A DNA stretch of 64,000 nt from contig CM022670.1 of assembly GCA_012295275.1 (NCBI GenBank), positions 22,060,921-22,124,920 of the forward strand. Reading direction: 5' to 3'. The translations under genes were made by a program, and so were the position numbers. The first letter of the stretch is position 1. Every line of letters begins with the position of its first letter. This stretch comes from Chrysomallon squamiferum. Taxonomy: Eukaryota; Mollusca; Gastropoda; Neomphalida; Peltospiridae. Under the pieces are notes generated by a model, which ran no database searches, was not told where the DNA came from, and saw only the letters and a program-made list of their open reading frames with translations. This document shows positions 25,471-38,600 of this stretch, piece by piece.

Positions 25471-25691
25471 ATTAAAAGACAGTTTTAAATGAGGGAGAAC
25501 GATTTGTTTTTGTTGTCCGTTTACTTGATTTGGAGTTCTGCGTAACGCTACGGAAGTTACGAGATAGTGTTTACTTTTGTAATGCGTGTGTAGCAATTAA
25601 TATGTTCTGCCGTACAGTTCGTTTTGGGTTCTGTAGCAGTATTCGGCGGGTAACGTGAAATTAAATATGCTATAATCGTTTATTTATTTTT
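25471..25691 (-). promoter_or_regulatory. TRPT1 copy 1 promoter and non-coding first exon
   Basis: On the minus strand a donor GTAAGTTG follows ...CTTTTAAT, ending a probable 5' UTR exon at 25471. Upstream is a less AT-rich patch with ACGGAAGT (25550-25557), an ETS-factor-like site, and several CpGs, unusual in this window. The duplication junction lies directly behind it. The transcription start itself is not determined. Confidence 0.5.
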
Positions 25692-26578
25692 AAAATATAT
25701 AACATACTGGTAAATACTATTTATGTTAAAATACTAGAAAATAATTAAAATACTGGTAAATACTAATTTTTAAATAACAGAAAATAATAATTTTAAAATA
25801 TCACCAGATATTTAAAATGTTGTTAAAATAACTATTTAAAATTCCAGAAAATAATATTTATTTTAAAATATAACTAGACATTTAAAATGTTGGTAAAATA
25901 TACAATTTAAAATTCCAGAAAATAATATTTATTTTCAAATATTAATTATGCGATTTTTAAAATACTGGTAAATACTTACTTTAAAATATCAGAAAATATT
26001 GTTTTTATTTAAATAGTAGTAAACAATATTTTTTGAGACACAAGAAAATAAAATTTATTTTAAAATATTAGAAAATAATTAAAATACTAGTAAATATTTA
26101 TTTCAAAATACAAAAAAAAAAAAAAAAAAAAAAAATAAATAAATAAATAATAATAATAATAATAACAATGTTTATTTTAAAAACAGAAAATAATGTTTAT
26201 TTTCAAATACTAGCAAACAACATTTTCTTAAATACCAGAAAATATTTATGTTAAAATGTTAAGAAATACTTAAAATATTGATAATGCTGTTTTTGAAATG
26301 CTGGTAAATATTTATTTTCAAGTACTAATATTTATTTTAAAATGAAAGAAAATACTATTTAAAAAAAAAAAAACATGTTAATTATTATCTCATTTAATCA
26401 TTAATGACATATTCAGCACCTTAAATATTATTTTTATTAAATGATCATTTTTAGACTTTGTTCAGTTTCATCCATCAAATGTTTCAACATATATACATAC
26501 ACATACATATGTATGTATGTATGCATATATTATAAGCACTATTGTAAGAAGCAAATGCTGTATGTCTGTTACTTTCAG

Positions 26579-28971
26579 CGGACAAGCTGTATGGTCGAGT
26601 GAGTGTTCATCCAGTACAGAATCTAGGAAGCTCTTTTGTCATCACAGTGGAGAAAGTGTTTTTGTGTTCCGGCAAAGATGGCTACATTCCAAAATATGAT
26701 CCAGAAAACAAGGAGTTTGGCTGTGTTGCTGAATCACCCAATCTGCAGTACGCTTTTAAAATACTGGTAAATATTGTTTTGTATTTTAAATGTTATATTT
26801 TAAAATACTGGTAAATATTGTTTTGTATTTTAAAATCATGGTAAATAATATTGTGTTTCAAAATACTGGTAAATATTGTTTATTTTGAAATACTTGTGAA
26901 TAATGTTTATTTTAAAATACTAGTAGATAATATTTAAATTAAAACACCAGATTAATTCTTTGAAAATACCTTAATTAATGATTATAATAAAAAATTATAA
27001 AATGATATTGAATATTTAAAATAGACAGAAATAACATTTTAAAATAAAGATAAATATTTAAAACAGAGGTAAGTAACATTTATTCTAAAGTACTTGTTGA
27101 ATGTTTACATTAATAATTTTTATTTTAAAATAGTTGTAAATCTTTATTAAAGAGAACTGTTACATAATGTTTATTTTAACATATTAGTAAATAATGTTTA
27201 TTTTAAAATACTGGTAAATACATTTATTTAAAAAATATTTATAAGTAACTGATTTTAACATACTAGTAATTATGTGTTATTAAAAAAATATATATTATTT
27301 TGTTTATTTTAAATACCATAAATTAAATAATATTCTTATTTTGTATTATTGGTAATTTTAAATTGCTTTAGAAAAATGTTGTTTTTCAAAAACAAATTAA
27401 AAATTTCAGAATTAATTATACATGAAGCTACAGTTAAATACTTATTTTGAGATGCTGAAAAGGTTTTTTTCAAAATAAAAGTAAATATTCTTTATTTAAA
27501 AATATTATAAATAATGTTTGTTTTAAAATGTTGGTAAATATATTTTGAAAAATAATAATGGGATATAATTCATATTTTTAAATATTTGTAAATTAAAAAA
27601 GTACTAGTAAATAATTTTATATTTTACTTTGTATTATGAGTAAATAATTTTTACTTTAACAATAGTAGTAAATGATATTTAACATCAAATACAAGTAATT
27701 AATGTTTATATTTAAAATACTAGTACATAGTGTTTGATTTAAAACATCTGTGATTAATTGAAAATATAATTAATGTTTATTTTGAATTGAGTATAAAATA
27801 ATATTTATTTAGAAAAACTTGTCAATAATGATTATGTCAAAATAATAGTAAATAATAATTACTTTAAAATACAAGAATTTAACATCTTAAAATATGGGAA
27901 ATAATATTTATATAAAGATACTAGTAAACAAAATTTAATTTATTAGTTATAAACATTTGATTGAAATACTGCTAATTAATGTTTCTTTTAAATTAAATAA
28001 TCATTTTCAAATTACTAGTAAATATTTATTTACAAATATTAGAAATAATGTTTATTTCAAAATTCAGTAAGAAATGGGGTTTTAAAATTTTTTTTTTATC
28101 TTAAACGTTTATATTAAAATACGTATTAGATAATGATTAATTTGAAATGCTACTAAATACTTGTTTGATATCACTACTAATAATCTTTATTTTAAAATCT
28201 TAGAAAATAATAATTTTAAAATACTGGCATTAAATTTTTTTTAATATATTGTAAACAATCTTTATTTTAAAATGCTGGCAGTTAATGTTTCTTTTAATAT
28301 ATTTTAAATAATCTTTAATCTAAAAGTGTAAAAAGTATTATTAAATCTTTAATTAATAAGACTAGTAATTTGGAAATAGTATTAATGTTTATTTTAAAAC
28401 TGTAATAAATAATACTTATATTAAAATACTAGTAAATAATGTTGTTTTAAAACTTTTATGAATAATATTTATTTTAAGATACAAGGAGATAATCTTTGCA
28501 CTAAATTCTAATATTTTATTTCAGGATAAAGGCGCTCCATTTACAGAAGTGAAAGACTTCCGAGAGATTCTCTTCAATGCCAGATTGGCAGCAGATGATC
28601 CTGGAGCCATAGAACTCGTCAGACAGACAGGATCTGATGGCTTTTCAATGGACTGTCAACCACTTTTTGATGTGAGTTCCAGCATTGGTATACACTAACC
28701 ACTCTGTACTGTTACAGTGTAATTTTGCATTTTGTAAATTTTCATATTTGATGACACTTTTTTACTCAGATTCCTGTAATTTGGCAGAAATAAACCTACA
28801 GACATTTTCATATTATCTAAAAAAATTAAGTCAGTATTCATCAGAAAGAAAATTTCTTGTCTTTTTTTATTCTGAAGGTCAAGAGTAGTTATAAATATTA
28901 ATGTAATATGGTTGAATTATATTCTGAAATAAAATCCATCAGGTATATATTACATGCATACATACATTAGA

Positions 28972-29005
<34 letters not shown>

Positions 29006-29041
29006 CATATACATACATACATATATACATACATACATACA

Positions 29042-29077
<36 letters not shown>

Positions 29078-29687
29078 TATATATATTTCATTTTAATACT
29101 CTTTAGGAATATTCTAGTTAATGTATTTACGATGTTAAATTACATTTATTCAACTGATGGTAAATGTTAAGGTCATGTGAAGTCTCATTCTATAAAACAA
29201 ACTGATGCTGTTGTTTCAGGTTGATGGCGGCAGACAATGGTTTTTACACACAATTTACACGATCCGGTCAAAGTCGAACGCAGATCGAGGCATCAAGAAG
29301 CGAAGCATTACCAGCGAGGAGGAAACTTTCCACCAGGTGTCTGTGTATTCCAGCAGGGTGAAACGAGAAGAGGGCGACGTCCAGGGGGTGGGGAAGAAGG
29401 GGAAAGGAACAAACATGGCTCGCATTAACTTAAAGCACGACAGCAAATACACCATTGAGATAGGCACCGATTCTAGTGACAGTGAGTTTCCACTGATACC
29501 GGTTCTAGTAGCCATCGGTGCCTTCTTAGCAATATCTCTACTCATCACAGTGGTTTTCATTCGTCGTCGAAGAAAACAGACTACTCCACCTCCGTCGCCG
29601 ACGAATACCATTATAGTGTCTAGTGGTAAAGGCAAATCTAAAGTTGTTGCAGCAGGACATTTTAATAATGATAATACTGAAGTATAA
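26579..29687 (+). CDS. FREM2-like 3' partial copy (last three exons only)
   Basis: Exons 26579-26766, 28525-28671 and 29220-29687 duplicate the last three FREM2-like exons with intact splice sites, phase and stop. Protein changes are few: Asp to His in VSVDPVQ, and Ala/Val to Thr/Glu in the SIASEVETF segment; the RVKR site, transmembrane helix and NTEV tail remain. No upstream exon, promoter or start codon accompanies them, because the duplication began inside an intron. It therefore either is a non-functional remnant or serves as an alternative 3' terminal cassette reached by splicing from the donor at 11966, which has the matching phase. Confidence 0.85.
28950..29087. repeat. (ACAT)n microsatellite, copy 2
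   Basis: Counterpart of the copy 1 array at 15305-15481, with fewer units and a different interruption pattern. Confidence 0.93.
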
Positions 29688-32677
29688 CAGTCTCTCCTAG
29701 ATTGTGTTCAAAAGTGAAACCTCATTGCTCAATGTTCAGTGTGCTGATCTAAGGAAAATCTGATATTATTTTATTTCAAGTATTTTTAACTAATATACTG
29801 TAGTTATTCATATTCAGCTCTACATGTTTTATACACAAAGACACAGGTACCACTGAATTTTGGTGGACTCATTTTTTTTTTAAATTTATTTAATGGATAC
29901 AAGCATAATAACTTTTTATTTGGGGTTTTACATATTTTTATTTTCTGCCACTTTTTAGTCGTTACTCAGTATTTCAAAAACTGGAATGAATAAAGTTATT
30001 ATTTTCATTTTTTTTTTTTTTTATCCAACCTTTTTATTTGTCAATACATAAGTATTAGTTGGTTTTTCATTATTATTATTTTTTTTTTTTTTAACAAAAG
30101 ATTTTAAGTAGAAGTATGTTATTCTCATTTATTCTACAATTATTTTTTGTCATATAATTTCCGAAACTGATTGAAAATCAGAAGTGTCTGTAGCTTTTTT
30201 TAAATCTCAGTGTTCCTATATCATGAAGAATTTTTGAGGCTGCTTGTGTTTGGAATGTCAGTTTCCATATATGTATATATATTTGGAAATCCCAGTTTCA
30301 AATTATACTTTACAAGGTATTTTTCTGTAACTGAATGTTTGTAACTTTGTTACATAATAATTATTAGTAATTCACAATTATGTCATGTAGTATGTATTAT
30401 ATTCATATCTGTATATTTAAGTATTTATATTTTTTCAGTGTAATTCATTAGATGGATTTAGTCTGTTAATTTGTGTTATTGTATTAACTACAGCTTCACA
30501 GAATGTTTATATATATATATATATAAGTGACAATTTTGCAGTTAAAAAACCCATAAAGTATACAAAATGGTTTCTTAAATGCATTAAATGTGTATAACAA
30601 TAAGAAAAACACTTTAAAAATAAAAATATGTAAAATATTTAAAACCATACGGCCATGATATAAGTATTTATGTAAACTGATTGTTGTATTACAAAAATAC
30701 TTACTGCAGTATTTTCTCTCAAATAATCCTGAAGTTTTAATAAAATGTTCAAGTTTTTAAAGTATGTGAAAAAAATTAATTAATAATTATGTATTATTTA
30801 CAATATTTATTATTAAATTATGTCCATAATAATAAATAAAGAAATCCATTCTTCAAAAAAAAAAAAAAATTGGTTATACCACAGTAACAAATCTAAACAA
30901 TGATACAGATCTCTCTTCATGTTTTGAGTAGTTGAGTAAAATACTCAGAATATTAAGTAAGTACATCAGAATCTCAAATTTAAATTACATTTACATTTCA
31001 TATTCAAACTGCTGCTTTCCTTTAAGATTTAAATATTTTAAAAGTTTAATATCACCAGTAAAATGGCTAAATGTCACATTTACAAACTGCATCCATGAAA
31101 GTAGTTGAAACATTGAATTGTTTCTCACATGATCAAGGATAAATGAAGGGCATACAAATTCAAAAGAAAAACAACATTAATATCCTAAATTTAATAAAGA
31201 ATTTAAATAAAAAAAAAAAAATTAACATTTTTTAAATATTTAATTTATTTTGTATTTATGATTCATTGATGTAAAATATTTAACTCTCTATATATATTTT
31301 ATAAAAGTTTATATTTCATATTTATAAATTTGTAAATGATATGCTGCAAATAATTTTTACATATTTTAATGTTTTTTTGTGATATGTGAATGCTTTTATA
31401 GTGCATACATTTCAATGTTTTCCAGCAAAAACTTTATATATTTGCGGTACTGTTTTTTTTTTTTTTTTTTTCATTTTATATTCCTTTTTGATGTATGTCA
31501 TAGAGCTCCATGCGGAATGTTGAAAAAATGTAAACTATATTTGTATGTTTTTAAAATTAAATATCTTTTAACATATTGCTTTTGTTTTTGTTTGTACCTG
31601 CATACCTGTACTTTAAACCGTTGAGCCCTAATTCCACTTTCTGTCATGACTCTATTCATGACCTCTTCAGCTGGTGATCTGTATACCATATTAGTAAGAT
31701 GATTCCAAGAGATGACTGGACAAAGATAAATGGCTTCATACATGTACATCCATAATTAAATTTACCTCAAATCATGGACACAGCCAGGTTTTAAAGTTAA
31801 AGGGGAATGTGAACGTGGAAAAAAGGTACCATGACGAATACCATATATTCTTTGAACTTGTTATACATTCTTATATTATATTTAAAATCAAAACAAAGTT
31901 TAAAAAAAAAAGCATAATAGAAACAACAGATCTTATTTAATTATAATGGACAAGAGTTTAAATGCTGTTGAAAAGGCACCTGTTTTTAAGAATTTGTTCC
32001 TGGGGAGCAATTTCTGCTCCAGCTAATCACTGCCTCAGCTCCCAGTAAACCAATACTACAGCATAAAACAAGACAATTCCCATTTACTATGCACTCAGAA
32101 GGGTTAATATTTTGAAACAGATTTGCTGTCTTTATTATTATATTTTTGTTAAATATGGCTGATATTTTATGATTGTGTAAGTATTTGCTTATGAATAAAC
32201 ATTTAGTTTTAATGAAAAATAATTGTTTTAAGAAATTACATGTAAAACAAATATAAATAAAATAAAATTAAAATTAAAAACAACCACAATTACATTTCAG
32301 ATATCACAAACTGAAAACCATATTCTAAGTTTCTTAAAGCTAGTAAATTGAGTGAATTTAAATCATTTAATTATCTTCACCTTTATTTCATAGACATTTA
32401 GAATGTATGTTTTGTATGAATAAAATAGTTTTCCACCCTAAATTCCACGATGTGGCTGCCCAAATAGGATGGAATGTATTAAAAATATATTAGCATGTGA
32501 AAATACTGTTATAAATACTTGAATGTATGACCTTTCAGCACATTACAATGTCACAAGCCAGAGAATCATGGGTATTTTATCATTTATAATCAAAGGTTTA
32601 TCTCAAATTATACTTTAGAAATCGTAACATTTTACTTTATCATTCCACAATTATATTAGCAGTTACATTTTACTTCT
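29688..32677. other. Copy 2 convergent spacer
   Basis: 3' UTR-like and intergenic sequence equivalent to 16083-19970, including AATAAA at 29989-29994. It lacks two blocks present in copy 1 (junctions near 31115 and 32293). No gene was recognised. Confidence 0.6.
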
Positions 32678-35600
32678 TCAATCATTAGTGTGCAGAACTT
32701 CATCTGTAACAGAAAGAGTAATAATAAACATAAAACTGTTCAATTTTAAATCATTTCTTCGGTAAATAGTGCAACTATTTCCTGTTAAATAAAAACAGAT
32801 TTAAAAAAAAAAAAAAAAAAAAAAAATTAAGGTAGATAAAACAAAGAAAAAATTAAAAATGCAAGAGGATATATGTTTTTATTTGTAAATTATTTAATAC
32901 AAAGCTTTTTCTTTTTATCATGAAATATTATTTTTATTTTCAGTTTTCACTAAATAAAAAGAATTCTACAGAATTACTTTTGGTCAGCTCCAACTAAATA
33001 TTTAAGCTAATATATATTAAAGATAATTTTTTAAACTAGTGGTTTATTTATGTAATTGTTAGAAAAGAAATATTGTCTAAAGACACAGTTAGTCTTGGCA
33101 ACAGAAAACTGAAGAAGGGAATACTATTTTATTAAAGATATTGACATAAAAACTTTTATAATCCTCTGGGAACAAGCAAACCATAACTGAAGATTTTACA
33201 TTAACATTTTAAATTATTTTATTCTATGGAAATAATAAAATTTAAAAAAATGAATTAAAAAAAAATGAATTTTGTTATTTTAAGGAAACAACAGATTGGA
33301 GTATGATAAAAAAAAAAAAAAAAAAAATGATTTAAACATATAGTTTAAAATATGTCACTTACTTGTATGTCTGTTAATTACTTTTTTGAAGTAACGTGGA
33401 AGAATAACTCCATCTTGTCCTTCACTCAGAATAACATCATTGACAGACTTAAACAGTCTTATGCCATCTAACAAAAGTTACAAACACAAAATAACACACC
33501 CTTTATTCAGTGTATCATTACCAGACTGAGTATGATTTAGTGTATCATTCATTACCAGACTGAGGCTAGAACAGCATATGTCCAGATAATATCAATGAAC
33601 AAGCATGTAATTTTACATCTGTATATATTTTATGTGTTGTCAGGATAACCAAACAGACTATTAAAACAAGATAGAAAACAGACCATAAACACAGAATAGT
33701 CCAATAGACTATAAAGTCAGGATTGTCCAATAAAACTACAAAGACAAGATAGTCAAACACATACAGACAGATAATTCAATAGAAAATAGAGACAGGATAG
33801 TCAAACAGAACATAAAGACAATATATTAAGACTAACATCATGATCATAAAACAAAGACTAAATGGTCAAAAGTCAGAATAAAGGTCAGTTAAAGTGTTTT
33901 ACTTGCATTAATTTGTGCTATTATTATTTTTTAATTTATAAACTTACTTAATAAAAGAGTAATAAACATTTATTTCTAATAATAATTTAAAGGCATCTCT
34001 TTTTTTTTTTTTTAATATTTTAAATAATTCCTCTCACTTCTTAATGCTTTATTCACATCCAAGTATATGGCAATATCACAAGTTGTTTTCATCCCTGAAA
34101 TAAAAAAAATCACTTTGTACTTTTTTTTTATCTCATGTAACAAGAAATTTCTGAAAACAAATACTGAAATAAAGATACTTTTGTCAACTTGCATTCTGTG
34201 CAGTTTGTCTCAGCTAGGTAATATTATGAAACTGAATTGCAACTGAAATATTAAATAAATTAGATGTATTTTGTATATGCATCATTTTTTTTTAATAATC
34301 TATTTTAAAAACAAGCTTGAATAAGACAACCAATTGCTAATACATTAGTCTGTACCTTGCAGTGGTATTTACTAGCCCCTCAAAAATTAAAACTAAAATA
34401 ACAATAAATAAATAAATAATGATCTAGAATTTTTTTTTTTTTTTCTGACACAGTTGTGGTTAAAGGAACAAATCTGAAGGTGAACTGCATTTTATTTTAT
34501 TTCTTTATCCAAGTCTAAAATACACACAAAATTCCCTTACAAATTATCTTCAACACTGGTTGCCATAGAATTAAAATATCTGCATTTAAGTTAGAAATAG
34601 CAAAATATAATAGAACTACACTTTAGGATCTATGGTGGACATTGTATAAGAAGAGATTATATTGTGACATAGCTGGATTAATAATAATAATAATAATAAT
34701 AACAAAATTTAAAACTACATGGAGAAAAAAACAACCCCCAAAAAAACATGAGTTTGATGAAACAAACTGAGAGATTGGTACCAAATTAGACTGGTCTAGT
34801 TGTGAAATCTTTTTTAGCATATTCACGTGAAAAAAAGACAAGACAACCACGTGATCAGTTTACAGTTAAGATAATAAAATCCACTTTCTGTCCTGTATGA
34901 GACACACTCACCACTAAGGACTCCTGTATCTCCTGGTAATCCTTTAGCAAAATGGATGTGTTTTCTCCTCATTCGCATCAGTCCCTGATTAAAACATATC
35001 TAATAATGTACAGTCATGTAAATAATCTCAGAAATTATTACACCTTATGAAATTATGGAAATAAAAACAAAAATTAAAACAATCACTTTATACATCTTAG
35101 CAACTTTGGATATTACGCAATATATTTTGTTTAAAAAAAATATATTTTCCAGTATTTTATTTAATATATTTTTTTTTATATCATAAAAAATACTTGCTAA
35201 ATTAATATGCTTTATTTATAAACATAATTTTATTTCCAAATCAAGGTAATTACTTCAGTTTTTATTCTATTCCATGCTGACAAACTTGTTCCATGGACGA
35301 CTGTTGGAAACTCCCTAGCACTGGTTATTGGTGTGAGCAACTGTTCATCGTCGACTTCCTGTGCATTATAAATAATGAATTATTTTGTGTATATCATTAC
35401 AAACTGTTAAAAATCTCAGATGAGTTGTTTAAAATGTACGGTAAGTTTTGCTAATGTTGTACAATTTTATGATTGTAGTGGGATTCATTACTAATTGTTT
35501 CTTAGTAAACAACGATTACTGACCCGTTTAAAAAAAAATGCTCTAGTTTTTAATAAAATAAAATATTAATAATATATTAAAAGTATAACTTAAAAGCATG

Positions 35601-38600
35601 TATTATATTAAAACATTAAACTAACAAAGATGTTTTAATGTCTCACTGACATTCCAAAATGGAGTGATACGACTGATGATCTTTGAAATGTTAGTTTATA
35701 AATTTTTTAGATTTAGTCATTTGTTTATGTGTTTTGTTAATGCTGAATTTCCATAGCTAAAACACCTTCAGTTATATACAGGAACATTGGAACACAAATA
35801 AAAACCTTTTCAGGACTGAAAAAAACTTGGGATACTTACTACAATATTTATAGTATTTATATTACTTCAAAGTTCATACCATAAATCTGTCCCTAATCAA
35901 TATCGTGGTGATTTTTCAATCATCTGAAACATCTATCTAACCATCAGGAATTGACAGATAACACTGGAATCCCTGTATTGCAATTTGTTATGATAAAATC
36001 TGTACTCACTGAAAGTGTGTGACCTTGTGTAGCACGAATCTTTGAGCCATCTCTTGAAATCTGAAATCTTTTCTTTGAGTCATTGTTCACAACTTGTCTT
36101 ACATCAGCTTTTGTGTATGATGAGAACATGGGTTTCTGTAAAATCTCATCGATAGACGCATATCCATCTGCAATGTCAGTGACAGTTGTCTGTCATCTCA
36201 CTAATGCTGTTTTAATTTAATGCTTAATGTGTTTAATCTAATTCTCTTTAATTCATTTCACATTATTACTGATTTTGTTCATTATCATCTCAAACAAAAT
36301 CCTTTTCAAAAATGTATACAGAACTGAGATGATCATGTGAAACAGGCCATTTCCTTTATTCCTTAGCCCTCATTCACACACTTTAGTCCTTATTAAAACA
36401 TACCAACTCCTCAGTCCTTTTTGCCTTACAGCTTGGTCCCATTTCCCACACATAAATCCTCATTATATCACACCTCACTCACACACCTGTCTTTAATGCC
36501 AAACTCCTCATTCCCATACCTCAGTCCTTATTCCCACACAAAGAGGTCTAATTCCCAGACCTCTCAGTCCTAATTCCTGTCCTCTTTTCTACATTTCTCA
36601 ATGCTTATTTCCAATGAATATGAAAGATCAAATATTTTTAATTGTAAGAAACAATGAAACAGCAAAAGAAAATTAATAATGAGCATGAAAATTAAATTAA
36701 ATAAAAGTTCAAACCTGAAGAAAGATTTAAATTACACTGGGCTGCATCATGTCGAAGAATCCTAGCCAAACATTTTGACAAGCATGTTAGATCAGCATTA
36801 CTCTGAAGAGAATTGTAATGTATTTATTAGTTTGTTTATTTAAATATATGTCTCAATAACAAGCATTCTATCAGCAGATTCAGATTCCTATCAAGTCACA
36901 ATTCTTACATTGTTAAAATTATTATTTAAATATTTAAATTTTTTTATATTATAAAAAATACTTGCTAAATTAATATGCTTTATTTATAAACATAATTTTA
37001 TTTCCAAATCAAGGTAATTACTTCAGTTTTTATTCTATTCCATGCTGACAAACTTGTTCCATGGACGACTGTTGGAAACTCCCTAGCACTGGTTATTGGT
37101 GTGAGCAACTGTTCATCGTCGACTTCCTGTGCATTATAAATAATGAATTATTTTGTGTATATCATTACAAACTGTTAAAAATCTCAGATGAGTTGTTTAA
37201 AATGTACGGTAAGTTTTGCTAATGTTGTACAATTTTATGATTGTAGTGGGATTCATTACTAATTGTTTCTTAGTAAACAACGATTACTGACCCGTTTAAA
37301 AAAAAATGTTCTAGTTTTTAATAAAATAAAATATTAATAATATATTAAAAGTATAACTTAAAAGCATGTATTATATTAAAACATTAAACTAACAAAGATG
37401 TTTTAATGTCTCACTGACATTCCAAAATGGAGTGATATGACTGATGATCTTTGAAATGTTAGTTTATAAATTTTAAGATTTAGTCATTTGTTTATGTGTT
37501 TTGTTAATGCTGAATTTCCATAGCTAAAACACCTTCAGTTATATACAGGAACATTGGAACACAAATAAAACCTTTTCAGGACTGAAAAAAAACTTGGGAT
37601 ACTTACTACAATATTTATAGTATTTATATTACTTCAGAGTTCATACCATAAATCTGTCCCTAATCAACATCGTGGTGATTTTTCAATCACCTGAAACATC
37701 TATCTAACCATCAGGAATTGACAGATAACACTTACTGGTATCCCTGTATTGCAATTTGTTATGATAAAATCTGTACTCACCGGAAGTGTGTGACCTTGTG
37801 TAGCGCGAATCTTTGAGCCATCTCTTGAAATCTGAAATCTTTTCTTAGTGTCATTGTTCACCACTTGTCTTACATCAGCTTTTGTGTATGATGAGAACTG
37901 GGGTTTCTGTAAAATCTCATCGATAGACGCATATCCATCTGCAATGTCAGTGACAGCTGTCTGTCAGCTCACTGGTGCTGTTTTAATTTAACGCTTAATG
38001 TGTTTAATCTAATTCTCTTTAATTCATTTCACATTATTTCTGATTTTGTTCATTATCATCTCAAACAAAATCCTTTTTGAAAAATGTATACAGAACTGAG
38101 ATGATCATGTGAAACAGGCTACTGCTGTACTGAATTTAAAAGTTTATTTAAACATTTTTGATTGGTCAGTATAGAAGATTTCTCAATTAATTTCATCAAG
38201 GTGAAATGTGTCAGTGATCACAGATCAAGAAAGAGATTTTCACTTCTGGTCAGTTACTTAGTAATATGTTGTTTAGTAATAGAACATTTCCTATATTCCT
38301 TAGCCCTCAATCACACACTTTAGTCTGTATTAAAACATACCGACTCCTCAGTCCTTTTGCCTTACAGCTTGGTCCCATTTCCCACACATAAATCCTCATT
38401 ATCACACACCTCACTCACACACCTGTCTTTATTAACAAACTCCTTATTCCCATACATCAGTCCTTATTCCCACACAAAGTGGTCTAATTCCCAGACCTCT
38501 CAGTCCTAATTCCTGTGCACCAGTCCATATTTCTACATTTCTCAATGCTTATTTCCAATGAATATGAAAGATCAGATATTTTTAATTGTAAGAAACAATG

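Larger units (their letters stand above)
12080..25691. repeat. Segmental tandem duplication, copy 1 (13.6 kb)
   Basis: The sequence beginning AAATATATAACATACTGG at 12080 begins again at 25692, and the two copies can be aligned through FREM2-like exons 14-16, the intergenic spacer and the whole TRPT1 gene. Copy 1 has a single set of TRPT1 exons. It keeps about 0.57 kb (about 19020-19583) and about 0.19 kb (about 17620-17810) that are missing in copy 2. Confidence 0.95.
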
